DNA from: Furfurilactobacillus milii
GTDB lineage: Bacteria > Bacillota > Bacilli > Lactobacillales > Lactobacillaceae
Assembly: GCF_021654115.1 (NCBI RefSeq)
Contig: NZ_JAIWJF010000001.1
Span: 124,001-188,000 of the forward strand
Length of the DNA stretch: 64,000 bases
Reading direction: 5' to 3'
Under the pieces are notes generated by a model. The model did not search any database. It was not told the DNA's origin and saw nothing but the letters and a program-made list of their open reading frames with translations. Every line of letters begins with the position of its first letter. Position 1 is the stretch's first letter. This document shows, in pieces, positions 1-8,338 of the stretch. The translations under genes and the position numbers were made by a program.

Positions 1-971
1 TTAAAAACCAACTGTGATCGTCCTAAAAGAACCCCGCGTTGCAGGATATTACCAACTGAATGTTTGCCGCGGTTGGTGACACCATTATTGATGCCCATCC
101 GCGCCGTACCATCTGTTATGGCAATCATTTTCGAGTCAGTTTCTGCGCCTTCGCCTAATAAATTCGTATCAATATTACCAATGGTGTTGCCATCGTTGAG
201 CAGCCCCACCGCCCAGTCAATATTTGCATGATTGGCAGCCAATCCACGACGTTCAAAGTAAGTCACCGTTTTAGGGCCAAACGCATCTAGGGAAGAAAAA
301 CGAACCCGGCTGTCTTCAGCAGCATCAATTTCAACAAAACAATTTGCTATGTTTGCCGCCTCACCAACCGTTGATAAATGTTGGGTGAAAGCAAACTCAC
401 TACCCGCTTCAGCAACAATTAAAACGTGTGAGATCAACGGGTGGTCAGACTTCGTGCTGTCCTGAATGATATGTGCTTCAATTGGCTGATTCACCACAAC
501 CCCACGCGGTACATATATGAAGAGGCCGCTTGTTAACATTGCCATATGGTAACTCGTCAACTTTGTTTCATTTGTTTTAACAACATTAGTCATTAAATGC
601 TGTTTGACCAACTCAGGATATTCGCGCATGGCATCGAATAAATCCATCACTAGGACACCTTGCTTAGCGAGCTGTGCTGGCAACTTAACTTGTGTGGTTG
701 TTTGACCAACCTGAACGATACTAATTTGTTGATCATCCGCTTTTGCGGTAGTTGCATCTAAATCGGATTGGGCCAAACTGGCTGACGATGACTGCCAATG
801 TATTTCCGTAGACGGCATCATTTGCCAATCCCTGTAATCAAATCGCTGAACCCGTGGCATCTTCAACGTTGGCATCTGGTCCATTGCTACGCGTCGTTTG
901 TCTGTCATCCATGCTGGTTCATCATGCTTCGTCACCGTGTCTTCAACCAGTGGCATTGTTTCTTGACTCAT
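1..971 (-). CDS. sufD: SufD, Fe-S cluster assembly scaffold subunit (partial, C-terminus outside window)
   Basis: Read on the minus strand from ATG at 971, this frame stays open to the window edge (about 323 residues, begins MSQETMPLVEDTVTKHDEP). It carries the SufB/SufD beta-helix features VPRGVVVNQPIEAH, GSEFAFTQHLST and DTNLLGEGAETDSKMIA. SufD forms the SufBC2D complex that builds Fe-S clusters in the cytosol. The start has a strong GGAGG site that overlaps the stop codon of sufC, so the two are translationally coupled. The 3' end and the expected sufS, sufU and sufB genes lie outside the window. Confidence 0.93.
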   Translation of the reverse strand, partial: MSQETMPLVEDTVTKHDEPAWMTDKRRVAMDQMPTLKMPRVQRFDYRDWQMMPSTEIHWQSSSASLAQSDLDATTAKADDQQISIVQVGQTTTQVKLPAQLAKQGVLVMDLFDAMREYPELVKQHLMTNVVKTNETKLTSYHMAMLTSGLFIYVPRGVVVNQPIEAHIIQDSTKSDHPLISHVLIVAEAGSEFAFTQHLSTVGEAANIANCFVEIDAAEDSRVRFSSLDAFGPKTVTYFERRGLAANHANIDWAVGLLNDGNTIGNIDTNLLGEGAETDSKMIAITDGTARMGINNGVTNRGKHSVGNILQRGVLLGRSQLVF

Positions 972-983
972 GATCACTGCCTC

Positions 984-1778
984 CTAGTTTTCATCCACAA
1001 GGTCAACATCCAGGCCAAACTCGTCACGGAGACCGGCATAACCTTCATCTTCAAGTTTCAAGGCCAAGTCTGCGCCGCCGGTTTTGACAATGCGCCCGCC
1101 CATCATTACGTGAACAACGTCAGGTTTAATGTAGTTTAGCAAACGTTGGTAATGCGTAATGATTAAGGCACCAAAGTTGTCGCCACGCATGGAATTCACT
1201 CCCTTAGCAACCACCTGCAAGGCATCGATATCCAATCCCGAATCAATTTCATCTAACAGCGCAAACGCTGGTTTGATCATTAATAATTGCAGGATTTCGT
1301 TCCGTTTCTTTTCACCACCGGAAAAACCTTCGTTTAAGTATCGCTCCGTCATTGCTTCATTCATATCAAGGAGGTCAAGATTCTTATCTAATTCCTTTAA
1401 AAAACTCATCACTGAAATTTGGTCATCCTTTGGACGGCGGGCATTAATAGCTGCCCTTAGAAATTCAGCGTTGGTAACGCCAGGTATTTCGGCTGGATAT
1501 TGCATTGCCAAGAACAAGCCTCGACGGGCACGTTCATCAACTGGCATATCAAGGATACTGTTGCCATCCAATAAAATATCACCTTGTGTCACGTGGTAGG
1601 CAGACTGCCCCATGATGGTTTCAGACAAGGTCGACTTCCCCGTTCCGTTTGGTCCCATGATGGCATGAATTTCACCCGTACTCATGGAGAGATTAACACC
1701 CTTCAAAATTTCCTTAACGGCACCACTTTCACCGTCTTGTACTTCAATATGCAAATCCTTAACTTCGAGTGTTGACAT
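984..1778 (-). CDS. sufC: SufC, Fe-S cluster assembly ATPase
   Basis: A 264-residue ABC-type ATPase that powers the SufBCD scaffold. Walker A is GPNGTGKS (residues 42-49), the signature is FSGGEKKRNE, and Walker B is FALLDEIDSGLD with the Glu-Ile-Asp-Ser form typical of SufC. It has no membrane domain, as expected for this soluble ABC protein. The ATG is preceded by GGAGG. It is the first gene of the minus-strand suf operon and sits divergent to feoA, so iron uptake and Fe-S assembly share one intergenic control region. Confidence 0.96.
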   Translation of the reverse strand: MSTLEVKDLHIEVQDGESGAVKEILKGVNLSMSTGEIHAIMGPNGTGKSTLSETIMGQSAYHVTQGDILLDGNSILDMPVDERARRGLFLAMQYPAEIPGVTNAEFLRAAINARRPKDDQISVMSFLKELDKNLDLLDMNEAMTERYLNEGFSGGEKKRNEILQLLMIKPAFALLDEIDSGLDIDALQVVAKGVNSMRGDNFGALIITHYQRLLNYIKPDVVHVMMGGRIVKTGGADLALKLEDEGYAGLRDEFGLDVDLVDEN

Positions 1779-1868
1779 TCTCTTTGACCTCCATCGGTTG
1801 TGTTCTTGTGATTAATTTCATGATCTCAAATATCTAAAACAAGTATATTCTGGAATATTCCTGTCGGT

Positions 1869-1890
1869 ATATTAGGCATCTCCCTAATAT
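1869..1890. promoter_or_regulatory. DtxR/IdeR-like iron operator between sufC and feoA
   Basis: A perfect interrupted palindrome: ATATTAGG, six bases, CCTAATAT. The TTAGG...CCTAA core resembles DtxR/IdeR-family metal-repressor boxes. It lies about 60 bp upstream of feoA and about 90 bp upstream of sufC. A second palindrome, GGAATATTCC, lies just upstream near 1852. The regulator is inferred; none is encoded in the window. Confidence 0.55.
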
Positions 1891-1950
1891 TTATGAAAAC
1901 CCTTTCGTGATAATCTTTAATCATTATCAACACAGAAAGGGCGTTATCTT

Positions 1951-2169
1951 ATGGAAATACAGGTCTCGGTCAATGAGCAGTTAACCGTTCATTGCATGGA
2001 TCACCTTGAAAAACGAATCTCTAGGCAACTTCATCGTCTAGGAATCGAACCAGGTACTGTCCTAACTGTCGTGCGCCGTTATCCATTTCACGGGCCGGTA
2101 ATCATTGAAGTCGATGGCCAACGTATCGGTGTTCGTGACGCTGTGTTGCAAACCTTAACGAGGCGCTAG
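1951..2169 (+). CDS. feoA: FeoA, ferrous iron transport accessory protein
   Basis: A 72-residue SH3-like FeoA protein. The family fold is seen in the order helix (MDHLEKRISRQLHRLGIEPGT), strands, and the closing VDGQRIGVRDAVLQTL. FeoA is a small cytosolic partner of the FeoB ferrous-iron transporter. An AAAGGG site precedes the ATG, and the stop is four bases before feoB, so the two are cotranscribed and probably coupled. It is somewhat shorter than many FeoA proteins (about 75-80 residues). Confidence 0.9.
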   Translation: MEIQVSVNEQLTVHCMDHLEKRISRQLHRLGIEPGTVLTVVRRYPFHGPVIIEVDGQRIGVRDAVLQTLTRR

Positions 2170-2173
2170 TGTC

Positions 2174-4165
2174 ATGACAACCATTGCACTATTAGGTAAT
2201 CCGAACACTGGCAAATCGACATTTTTCAATCGTTTGACCAACCAATATGCCAACGTTGGCAATTGGGCGGGCGTCACCGTTGACCAGACATTAGGGAATA
2301 TTCCAAAATCAAATATTAACATTATCGACCTGCCCGGTATTTGCTCACTAACTCCAATAACAAAGGATGAAGCCGTCACCGTAGACTATCTGCTGGACAA
2401 CAACCCGGCTGACGCCATTTTGAACATTGCCAATGCGTGTCAGCTCAAACGAAACCTTCTGTTATCTATCGAGTTGTTAGAACTCGGTAAACCACTAATA
2501 TTGGTCCTGAACATGATGGACGAGCTTTCACAGAGCGGCGTTCACTATGATCTAGACATTTTGTCGCAACGTTTGGGCTGCCCCGTACATGCAAGTGCTG
2601 CTCGACAAAACAGTGGTGTCGATGAGGTTCGTGCCTGTTTATTTGACCAAACTACAATAACCACTTCTGATCCGCTGGAATTGGATTATCCTAAAGCCAT
2701 TTCAGCAGATATTCGCGACGCCACAACACAATTGGTTAAAAAACATCGACTCTCACAAAATTTTGCTCGTTGGTTAACTATTCAATTCATGAGCGACAAC
2801 GATGCAGCGGTTAAATATGTTGATGAACATCGTCTAGACACGTTAACAAAGGGATGCCAAACGTACCGCGAGCATCATTATGCAGACCAAATCTTTCACG
2901 TGCGACTTACTTTCATCGAAAACACACTTGCCGCGGCTACAAGTTTTACTGAAAACCGTTCTCAAAATACGGTTACTGCGAAAATTGATCGCTGGGTTAC
3001 ACACCCAATCTTAGGATTGCCTATTTTCATCGGGATCTTCTGGTTCATGTTTAAACTCTCGTTTGACTGGATTGGAACACCATTGAGCGATTATTTAAAC
3101 GCGCTCCTGTCCGGACCTCTCTCTGAGGCCGCAAATCATTGGCTAACTGTTGTAGGTGCCTTACCCTTTTTAAGATCACTGATTGTTGACGGTATCATTG
3201 CTGGTGTCGGCGGCGTGCTGACGTTTATTCCCCAAATTTTTGTCCTGTTTGCCTGCATTACAGTGTTGGAAGATTCAGGTTATATGAGTCGTGCCGCCCT
3301 AGTCACTGATCGATTAATGCAGCTCATTGGCTTAAACGGCAAGGCATTCATCCCACTGATCATTGGCTTTGGCTGCAACGTAACCGGCATCATGGCCACG
3401 CGAACGATCGAACAACCCCGTGAACGTCTCGTGACGACCTTAATCGCGCCATTTATGAGTTGTTCCGCTCGACTGCCAATCTACAGTCTGTTTGTTACCG
3501 CCTTCTTCAATCAACACCAAGCTGTAATCGTTTTATCCCTATATTTTCTCGGTATTGTGATTGCGTTAGCCATGGCTAAATTTTATCAACTGGTCTTTAA
3601 ATTAAAAGACGCGAGCAACTTTGTTGTAACCTTGCCAAATTATCATCGTCCTCGATTAGACCTCGTCATTGCAGGTGCTTGGGAAAAAGGCAAAGGTTTC
3701 GTCAAGAAAACAGGAACCGTTATTTTTGCCGGCACAGTGCTCGTTTGGCTGTTGTCTAACATTGGTCCACACGGATACGTTATTAACATTGACGCCAGTT
3801 TTTCAGCAATTATTGGTCATTGGTTGCAACCGGCCTTCGCGCCACTTGGCATTACTAATTGGCAAACAATCAGTGCGCTGATGACTGGGGTGCTCGCTAA
3901 AGAAGTCATTAGTTCCAGTATGATTGTCCTATTTCACTTAAGTGGGCAAACCAGCTTAGTGACAACATTCAGCACACTGTTTACGCCGTTATCCGCATAC
4001 AGTCTGTTAGTTTTCATTCTGATTTACGCCCCATGTTTTGCGACGCTCGGTGCTATTAAAACCGAAACAGGTTCCGTTAAATGGGCCATCTATTCGTTAA
4101 TTTCAAGTACTGTTTTGGCTTACGGATTGGCGCTAATTATTTTTCAAGTTGGCTCTTTATTCTGA
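2174..4165 (+). CDS. feoB: FeoB, ferrous iron transporter
   Basis: A 663-residue membrane protein with an N-terminal G-protein domain: G1 GNPNTGKS (8-15), G2 region NVGNWAGVTVDQTLG, G3 DLPG and G4 NMMD. A helical spacer follows, then a multi-spanning core with two Gate-type repeats (GFGCNVTGIMATRTIEQPRERL; GVLAKEVISSS). It imports Fe2+ across the plasma membrane. The start is 4 nt after feoA. A small Cys-rich protein gene follows in the same direction, the standard Firmicutes feo arrangement. Confidence 0.97.
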   Translation: MTTIALLGNPNTGKSTFFNRLTNQYANVGNWAGVTVDQTLGNIPKSNINIIDLPGICSLTPITKDEAVTVDYLLDNNPADAILNIANACQLKRNLLLSIELLELGKPLILVLNMMDELSQSGVHYDLDILSQRLGCPVHASAARQNSGVDEVRACLFDQTTITTSDPLELDYPKAISADIRDATTQLVKKHRLSQNFARWLTIQFMSDNDAAVKYVDEHRLDTLTKGCQTYREHHYADQIFHVRLTFIENTLAAATSFTENRSQNTVTAKIDRWVTHPILGLPIFIGIFWFMFKLSFDWIGTPLSDYLNALLSGPLSEAANHWLTVVGALPFLRSLIVDGIIAGVGGVLTFIPQIFVLFACITVLEDSGYMSRAALVTDRLMQLIGLNGKAFIPLIIGFGCNVTGIMATRTIEQPRERLVTTLIAPFMSCSARLPIYSLFVTAFFNQHQAVIVLSLYFLGIVIALAMAKFYQLVFKLKDASNFVVTLPNYHRPRLDLVIAGAWEKGKGFVKKTGTVIFAGTVLVWLLSNIGPHGYVINIDASFSAIIGHWLQPAFAPLGITNWQTISALMTGVLAKEVISSSMIVLFHLSGQTSLVTTFSTLFTPLSAYSLLVFILIYAPCFATLGAIKTETGSVKWAIYSLISSTVLAYGLALIIFQVGSLF

Positions 4166-4200
4166 CAACGTTTGAAACAGTTCTGATGGGAGGTTAGGTT

Positions 4201-4365
4201 ATGTCCGTTTTGATCAATGTGCTAATTTTCGTCGCTATTGTTGTCATTGCGGTAATTATCGCCGTTCACACCATGCGACAGTCAGCAACCAAACCGCCCT
4301 GTGAGAGTTGCGAATATGCTTGTCCGGCAAGAAAATTGATGCAGCACCGTGGGCCACGTAATTAG
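4201..4365 (+). CDS. FeoB-associated Cys-rich small membrane protein
   Basis: A 54-residue gene preceded by GGGAGG. The first about 22 residues form one hydrophobic helix (starts MSVLINVLIFVAIVVIAV). The C-terminal tail has the cysteine cluster CESCEYAC. This layout matches the FeoB-associated Cys-rich membrane proteins (FeoC-like/P-type) that follow feoB in many Firmicutes. It may bind iron or support FeoB; the role is inferred from family and position. It lies 35 nt after feoB, before the terminator. Confidence 0.85.
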   Translation: MSVLINVLIFVAIVVIAVIIAVHTMRQSATKPPCESCEYACPARKLMQHRGPRN

Positions 4366-4422
4366 CAATTATGCTAACTGAAAGCGGTAGAAACGAAATT
4401 GTATATGAATCCCATCCAAAAC

Positions 4423-4470
4423 AAATACGATCCTGATTTGCTCAAAGAACAAAATCAGAATCGTATTTTT
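4423..4470. terminator. Bidirectional terminator between feo operon and DUF1097 gene
   Basis: Arms AATACGAT-C-CTGATTT and AAATCAG-A-ATCGTATT form a stem with one mismatch, followed by a T run on the + strand and preceded by A bases that can serve the minus strand. It separates the convergent feo operon and the DUF1097 gene. Confidence 0.8.
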
Positions 4471-4473
4471 TAA

Positions 4474-5037
4474 TTATTTAACTTCTTTTTCTTTAGTTAA
4501 TCTATCCGCCTCGATTGATGGACGTGCATCCTGTTTTCGCTCTGGAAACCAGCGAAACATTAACTGATTGAAATAATCAGAAGCATAACCGATTACAAAA
4601 ATTCCTAGCGCCATAGAAGCGAACAATTCAACCACAAACAGCGGCCAACTTTTAATCGTGACGTTTGAAACAATCAACATAAATGTTCCCCACGTGATTA
4701 GCCAGGCCGGCACCATTGTAAACTTCATGATAGTGCCCTGTAGGAACAAGACGGCAAAGGTTAGCAGGCCAAACATAATCGCGGTTGGCCAAATCGATGC
4801 AATCCAGCTTATTTGAAGCAAGCTAAAGGCCAGCAGCCCCCAAACAATGCCACAGACGAAGCTTGCCAAAATATTCCAAATCTTGTTTTTTGGAAAACCT
4901 GCGCCAAAGAAATACGAAACTGCGACGAATGCGGCTGCACCCATCCACAATGAGCCATAGCTCATGATCAAGCTGTACACTAGCGTAAAGAATCCCACTC
5001 CAATGGCATCAAACCATACTTTCCTACTGATTTTCAT
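4474..5037 (-). CDS. DUF1097-type membrane protein
   Basis: A 187-residue protein with five to six hydrophobic segments. Its Gly-rich helices (WFDAIGVGFFTLVYS, GAGFPKNKIWNILASFVCGIVWG) resemble the DUF1097/YcdZ family of small inner-membrane proteins. No substrate is known. I chose ATG at 5037 because GGAGA sits 7 nt upstream. A longer frame reaches 5082, but its first codons lie inside an inverted-repeat element. The C-terminus is charged and cytosolic-looking. The family assignment is by recall of hydrophobic pattern, so moderate. Confidence 0.7.
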   Translation of the reverse strand: MKISRKVWFDAIGVGFFTLVYSLIMSYGSLWMGAAAFVAVSYFFGAGFPKNKIWNILASFVCGIVWGLLAFSLLQISWIASIWPTAIMFGLLTFAVLFLQGTIMKFTMVPAWLITWGTFMLIVSNVTIKSWPLFVVELFASMALGIFVIGYASDYFNQLMFRWFPERKQDARPSIEADRLTKEKEVK

Positions 5038-5068
5038 ATGAATTCTCCATTCGTAGTCAATAAAGAGA

Positions 5069-5183
5069 GCGGGACATAACACGTTTTGGCTTTCTCAGGT
5101 AATGCGAATAAGGCGTTTATGGGCGTTTTTCCCATGAATGCCTTATTCGCGTTAGATGAGCAAAAGTCAGTGTTATGTCCCGC
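5069..5183. repeat. Composite inverted-repeat element with GCGGGACATAACAC ends
   Basis: The outer 14-bp arms GCGGGACATAACAC (5069-5082) and GTGTTATGTCCCGC (5170-5183) are perfect complements. An inner hairpin (about 5101-5155) pairs AATGCGAATAAGGC...CCCAT with its complement around a T-rich loop. The element fills the gap between preA and the DUF1097 start. It encodes nothing visible and looks like a transcribed structure or a non-autonomous repeat. Confidence 0.7.
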
Positions 5184-5191
5184 GTTTGCGG

Positions 5192-5234
5192 CAATTTTTC
5201 ATCCGCATGACCTTTTGCGGTTGAGGAAAAATTG
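5192..5234. terminator. Hairpin downstream of preA
   Basis: CAATTTTTC (5192-5200) pairs with GAAAAATTG (5226-5234), and CCGC (5203-5206) with GCGG (5217-5220) inside it. It lies downstream of the minus-strand preTA genes. No clean T run follows on the minus strand, so it may be an RNA stability structure rather than a true terminator. Confidence 0.4.
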
Positions 5235-5316
5235 CTTGCTGCCGTTTCATTAGAAATTGAGTTGAGACGTTATGTTCCAGTTTCCCGTAAAATGAAACTA
5301 TTAAATTTTACCAGAT

Positions 5317-6594
5317 TTACTGAACTGGGTGTGTCAAACGTGAAGATTCAATTTGAACATCTTCTGGATTGCCTTTAGTACCTGGTTTCATAACCACTTC
5401 ACCGGTTGTAATCGCACCAACAGGACAAACTAAGTTACATAGGTGACAACCGACACATTTGCTAGTGTCAATGGATGGACGACGTGTCTTAATATCCCAA
5501 GTAATCGCCTGGTGAGCACCATCGAAACAAGAAATATAACAACGACCACAGCCAATACATTTATCCCAATCAATCTTCGGATAAACTTTGTAATCACGGT
5601 CCAAATCTTCGGCAGGGACAATGTTCTTGTTGGCAACACCAATCAATTCGCTTAAATGTTCAACGTGCTGATCTTCCATGTAATGCATCAAACCGTTCTT
5701 CATATCTTCAACGATTCGATAGCCATATTGCATAACCGAAGTGGTCACTTGCAAGGTTGTTGCGCCCATCAGAATGAATTCCGCTGCATCTTGCCAGGTT
5801 TCAATCCCACCAATCCCAGAGATTGGTAATTGTTCCAAACCAGCGGCTGTTCTCAATTGTTGTAGGAAACGAAGTGCAATTGGTTTAACAGCCTTCCCTG
5901 AAAATCCGGAGATTGAAGACTTACCATTCACAATTGGCAAACCAACTTTGCGATCCAAATCAATGTTGGCCACAGATTTAACCGTGTTAATCGTGGCAAT
6001 CCCAACAGCACCACCGGCCATGCTGGCCTTGGCAGCAGGAACCATGTCCGTGATATTAGGCGTCATTTTAGCCATCATTGGCAGATCTGAGCCACGTTTA
6101 ACCGCTGCACAGTACTTTTTAACCAGTTCAGGGTTAGTCCCAACATCGGAACCCATTTCGTGAGAGGTCATTTGAGGACACGACAGATTCATTTCGATCA
6201 TGTCCGCCCCAGCTTCAGTTACCAGCTGAGCCAGTGTTTCCCAGTCCTCTTCGTTTGTCCCCATGATGGAGGCAATGACAACCTTGTTCGGATAGTCATC
6301 CTTCAAATGACGTAAATCGTGAAGGTTTTCCTCCAACGAATGCTCAGCGATTTGTTCCATGTTTTTGAATCCAACGAAGGGCGTTCCTTCTTTTGTCAGT
6401 TCATCAAACCGTGGTGAGACTTCATTGATTTTAAAGTGTTTCGGACCAATTGTTTTGAAAACAACCCCGCCCCAGCCTTCGTCAAAAGCCTTAGCACACA
6501 TTTCATAACAGTTGTCGACAGGTGAAGAAGACAGGAGGAATGGATTCTCAAAATGAACCCCCAAAAATTCCACTGATAGATCTTTGCTAATCAT
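5317..6594 (-). CDS. preA: PreA, NAD-dependent dihydropyrimidine dehydrogenase catalytic subunit
   Basis: A 425-residue protein: an N-terminal DHOD-like TIM barrel binding FMN ([53 protein letters not shown]) and a C-terminal ferredoxin module with [11 protein letters not shown] and [11 protein letters not shown] for two 4Fe-4S clusters. With PreT it interconverts uracil/thymine and their dihydro forms using NADH. Its start codon overlaps the preT stop by one base (TAATG), so translation is coupled. The residues CPQ in the active-site loop match dihydropyrimidine dehydrogenases rather than PyrD. Confidence 0.92.
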   Translation of the reverse strand: MISKDLSVEFLGVHFENPFLLSSSPVDNCYEMCAKAFDEGWGGVVFKTIGPKHFKINEVSPRFDELTKEGTPFVGFKNMEQIAEHSLEENLHDLRHLKDDYPNKVVIASIMGTNEEDWETLAQLVTEAGADMIEMNLSCPQMTSHEMGSDVGTNPELVKKYCAAVKRGSDLPMMAKMTPNITDMVPAAKASMAGGAVGIATINTVKSVANIDLDRKVGLPIVNGKSSISGFSGKAVKPIALRFLQQLRTAAGLEQLPISGIGGIETWQDAAEFILMGATTLQVTTSVMQYGYRIVEDMKNGLMHYMEDQHVEHLSELIGVANKNIVPAEDLDRDYKVYPKIDWDKCIGCGRCYISCFDGAHQAITWDIKTRRPSIDTSKCVGCHLCNLVCPVGAITTGEVVMKPGTKGNPEDVQIESSRLTHPVQ

Positions 6595-7826
6595 TATTTG
6601 TTACCTCCTAATAATGCCTGATCAATTTCTTCGGCAACTTCTTTACCTTTGCGAACGGCCCAAACGACGGTCTTGTCACCTTGGGCAATATCCCCAGTGA
6701 AGAACACTTTTTCGTCATCAGTCTTGTAACCGGCATGCTGAACTTCACCATGATCTGTATTTACACCAAGGTTGTCTGTGTTAACTTGTTGACCAACGGC
6801 CAGGATAATCAAGTCGGTCTTAATGGTCATTTCACTGTCTAAATGACGATGTTTAAAGGTAATGGTATTGCCATCTACGTCAGTTGGAACGTAACCATCA
6901 ACAATGGTGACACCGGCCTTCTGAGTTGCATCAAGTTCCTTCTTAGAAGCCTTGAATTCATCAAATTCTTCGTAAACGAGGTCAGTGACGTTCTTAACAT
7001 CCAACCGCTTTAAAGTCGTCGCAACATCCATCGCAACATCCCCACCACCGACAACAACTGCACTGGCAGGAATGTTGTCGATGTCACCCTTGGCTTCCTT
7101 AACACGTGCTAAGAAATCAACGGCAGTTTCAACATATGGATTGCCTTCAAACATTGGTAACATCTTCGCTTCACTGGCACCAACGGCAACAACGACAGCG
7201 TCGTGATCAGCCTTTAAATCAGCCATTGTGACATCTTTACCAATAGTGACGTTGTACTTGATTTCTGCGCCCAGATTGACGATCCGGTTGATTTCAACGT
7301 CGACAATTTCATCTGGTAAACGATATTCAGGAATACCATAACGAAGGTAACCGCCGGCCTTCTCATTCTTTTCGTAAATGTCGACTGCATAACCTTTTTG
7401 AAGTAGCGTTGCCGCCGTTTGTAACCCAGCAGGGCCACTGCCGACGATAGCAATGCTCAACCCATTTGAATCGCCTTTGCGAAGAATGTCCATTTTTTCT
7501 TGTTCTTCGTAGTCAGTCACGAAGCGTTGAATGCCACCAATATCAATTGGGCAGTCAATCCCAGTTCGCGAACAAGCAAGTTCACAATACTTTTCAGTTG
7601 GACAAACGCGAGCACAAATGGCACCCATGGCGTTATTTTCACGAATCGTTTCAGCAGCACCCTTCAAATTTCTGAAACGAACACTACGGATGAAACGTGC
7701 TGGATCAGTTCCGGCAGGACATGCTTTAGAACATGGCGCATCGTGACAAAGTAAGCACCGCGCAGCTTCTTCCATCACCGTTGTCATTGTGTAACTAGGT
7801 GCTTCCTTTTCGTATTTTGTACTCAT
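6594..7826 (-). CDS. preT: PreT, FAD/Fe-S subunit of dihydropyrimidine dehydrogenase
   Basis: A 410-residue GltD-like oxidoreductase. The N-terminal Cys-rich domain ([31 protein letters not shown]) binds 4Fe-4S clusters. It is followed by the FAD dinucleotide motif [11 protein letters not shown] and a second nucleotide fold [12 protein letters not shown] for NAD(P)H. The end, [22 protein letters not shown], closes the FAD site. It passes electrons from NADH to PreA. GAGGG precedes the ATG. It is first in a two-gene operon; no amidohydrolase for full pyrimidine breakdown is visible nearby. Confidence 0.92.
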   Translation of the reverse strand: MSTKYEKEAPSYTMTTVMEEAARCLLCHDAPCSKACPAGTDPARFIRSVRFRNLKGAAETIRENNAMGAICARVCPTEKYCELACSRTGIDCPIDIGGIQRFVTDYEEQEKMDILRKGDSNGLSIAIVGSGPAGLQTAATLLQKGYAVDIYEKNEKAGGYLRYGIPEYRLPDEIVDVEINRIVNLGAEIKYNVTIGKDVTMADLKADHDAVVVAVGASEAKMLPMFEGNPYVETAVDFLARVKEAKGDIDNIPASAVVVGGGDVAMDVATTLKRLDVKNVTDLVYEEFDEFKASKKELDATQKAGVTIVDGYVPTDVDGNTITFKHRHLDSEMTIKTDLIILAVGQQVNTDNLGVNTDHGEVQHAGYKTDDEKVFFTGDIAQGDKTVVWAVRKGKEVAEEIDQALLGGNK

Positions 7827-8230
7827 AAGATGTAACCCTCGCTTATTTGTTATTTAAACGTTCACATGGTTCATGTGTTTACGTCTTTGAGGTTAGCATC
7901 GGCACTAATGACCAGCAAAAATACAGGTATAAACTAAGGATTCATCACGGTTAGAGCCTTCTTTTTATACGCTTATGTATATAAGAAAAGTAAGGCTTAG
8001 CAGGTTTCCTAACATGCATTAGTAACCATTAACTGTTATCAGTTGTTTTAGAAACACTGCTGTTACTAGCTTTGTTCGTGCTCAGCGACAAAATGGCGAT
8101 TGGATTAAACGGAATTTAATTGGCCAATATCTCTTTTTACCCACTATTTCTATATATTTTTGGAATAAAATATTAGTTTTATTTTCATTCGCATAAGAGA
8201 GCTACATTATCTAGCATTGAAAATATAAAA
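7827..8230 (-). promoter_or_regulatory. preTA upstream region with 5' hairpin (7955-7997)
   Basis: About 400 bp with no gene. AGCCTTCTTTTTATA (7955-7969) pairs with the segment ending AAGGCT (7980-7997) to make a long imperfect stem in the likely 5' untranslated region of preTA. I found no consensus for a known riboswitch. The rest is AT-rich and featureless to my reading. Confidence 0.4.
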
Positions 8231-8231
8231 A

Positions 8232-8276
8232 GATCACAGAGACAACTGGCCAATTCGCCCAGTTGTCTCTGTGACC
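8232..8276 (-). terminator. Terminator of the ABC transporter-adenine deaminase operon
   Basis: An 18-bp stem: CCAGTTGTCTCTGTGACC pairs with its complement at 8232-8249, with one wobble and a 9-nt loop. On the minus strand it is followed by a T run (atcttttta). It ends the ade operon. Confidence 0.88.
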
Positions 8277-8338
8277 TAATTCATATATTAAACCGTTAGA
8301 TTATCTCGCCAATTACTTTAAGTGAGTTGCTGACGGCA

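Noticed and set aside
1159-1599. 146-residue + strand ORF opposite sufC
   Set aside because: Antisense shadow of a well-supported ABC ATPase gene; no ribosome site or family features.
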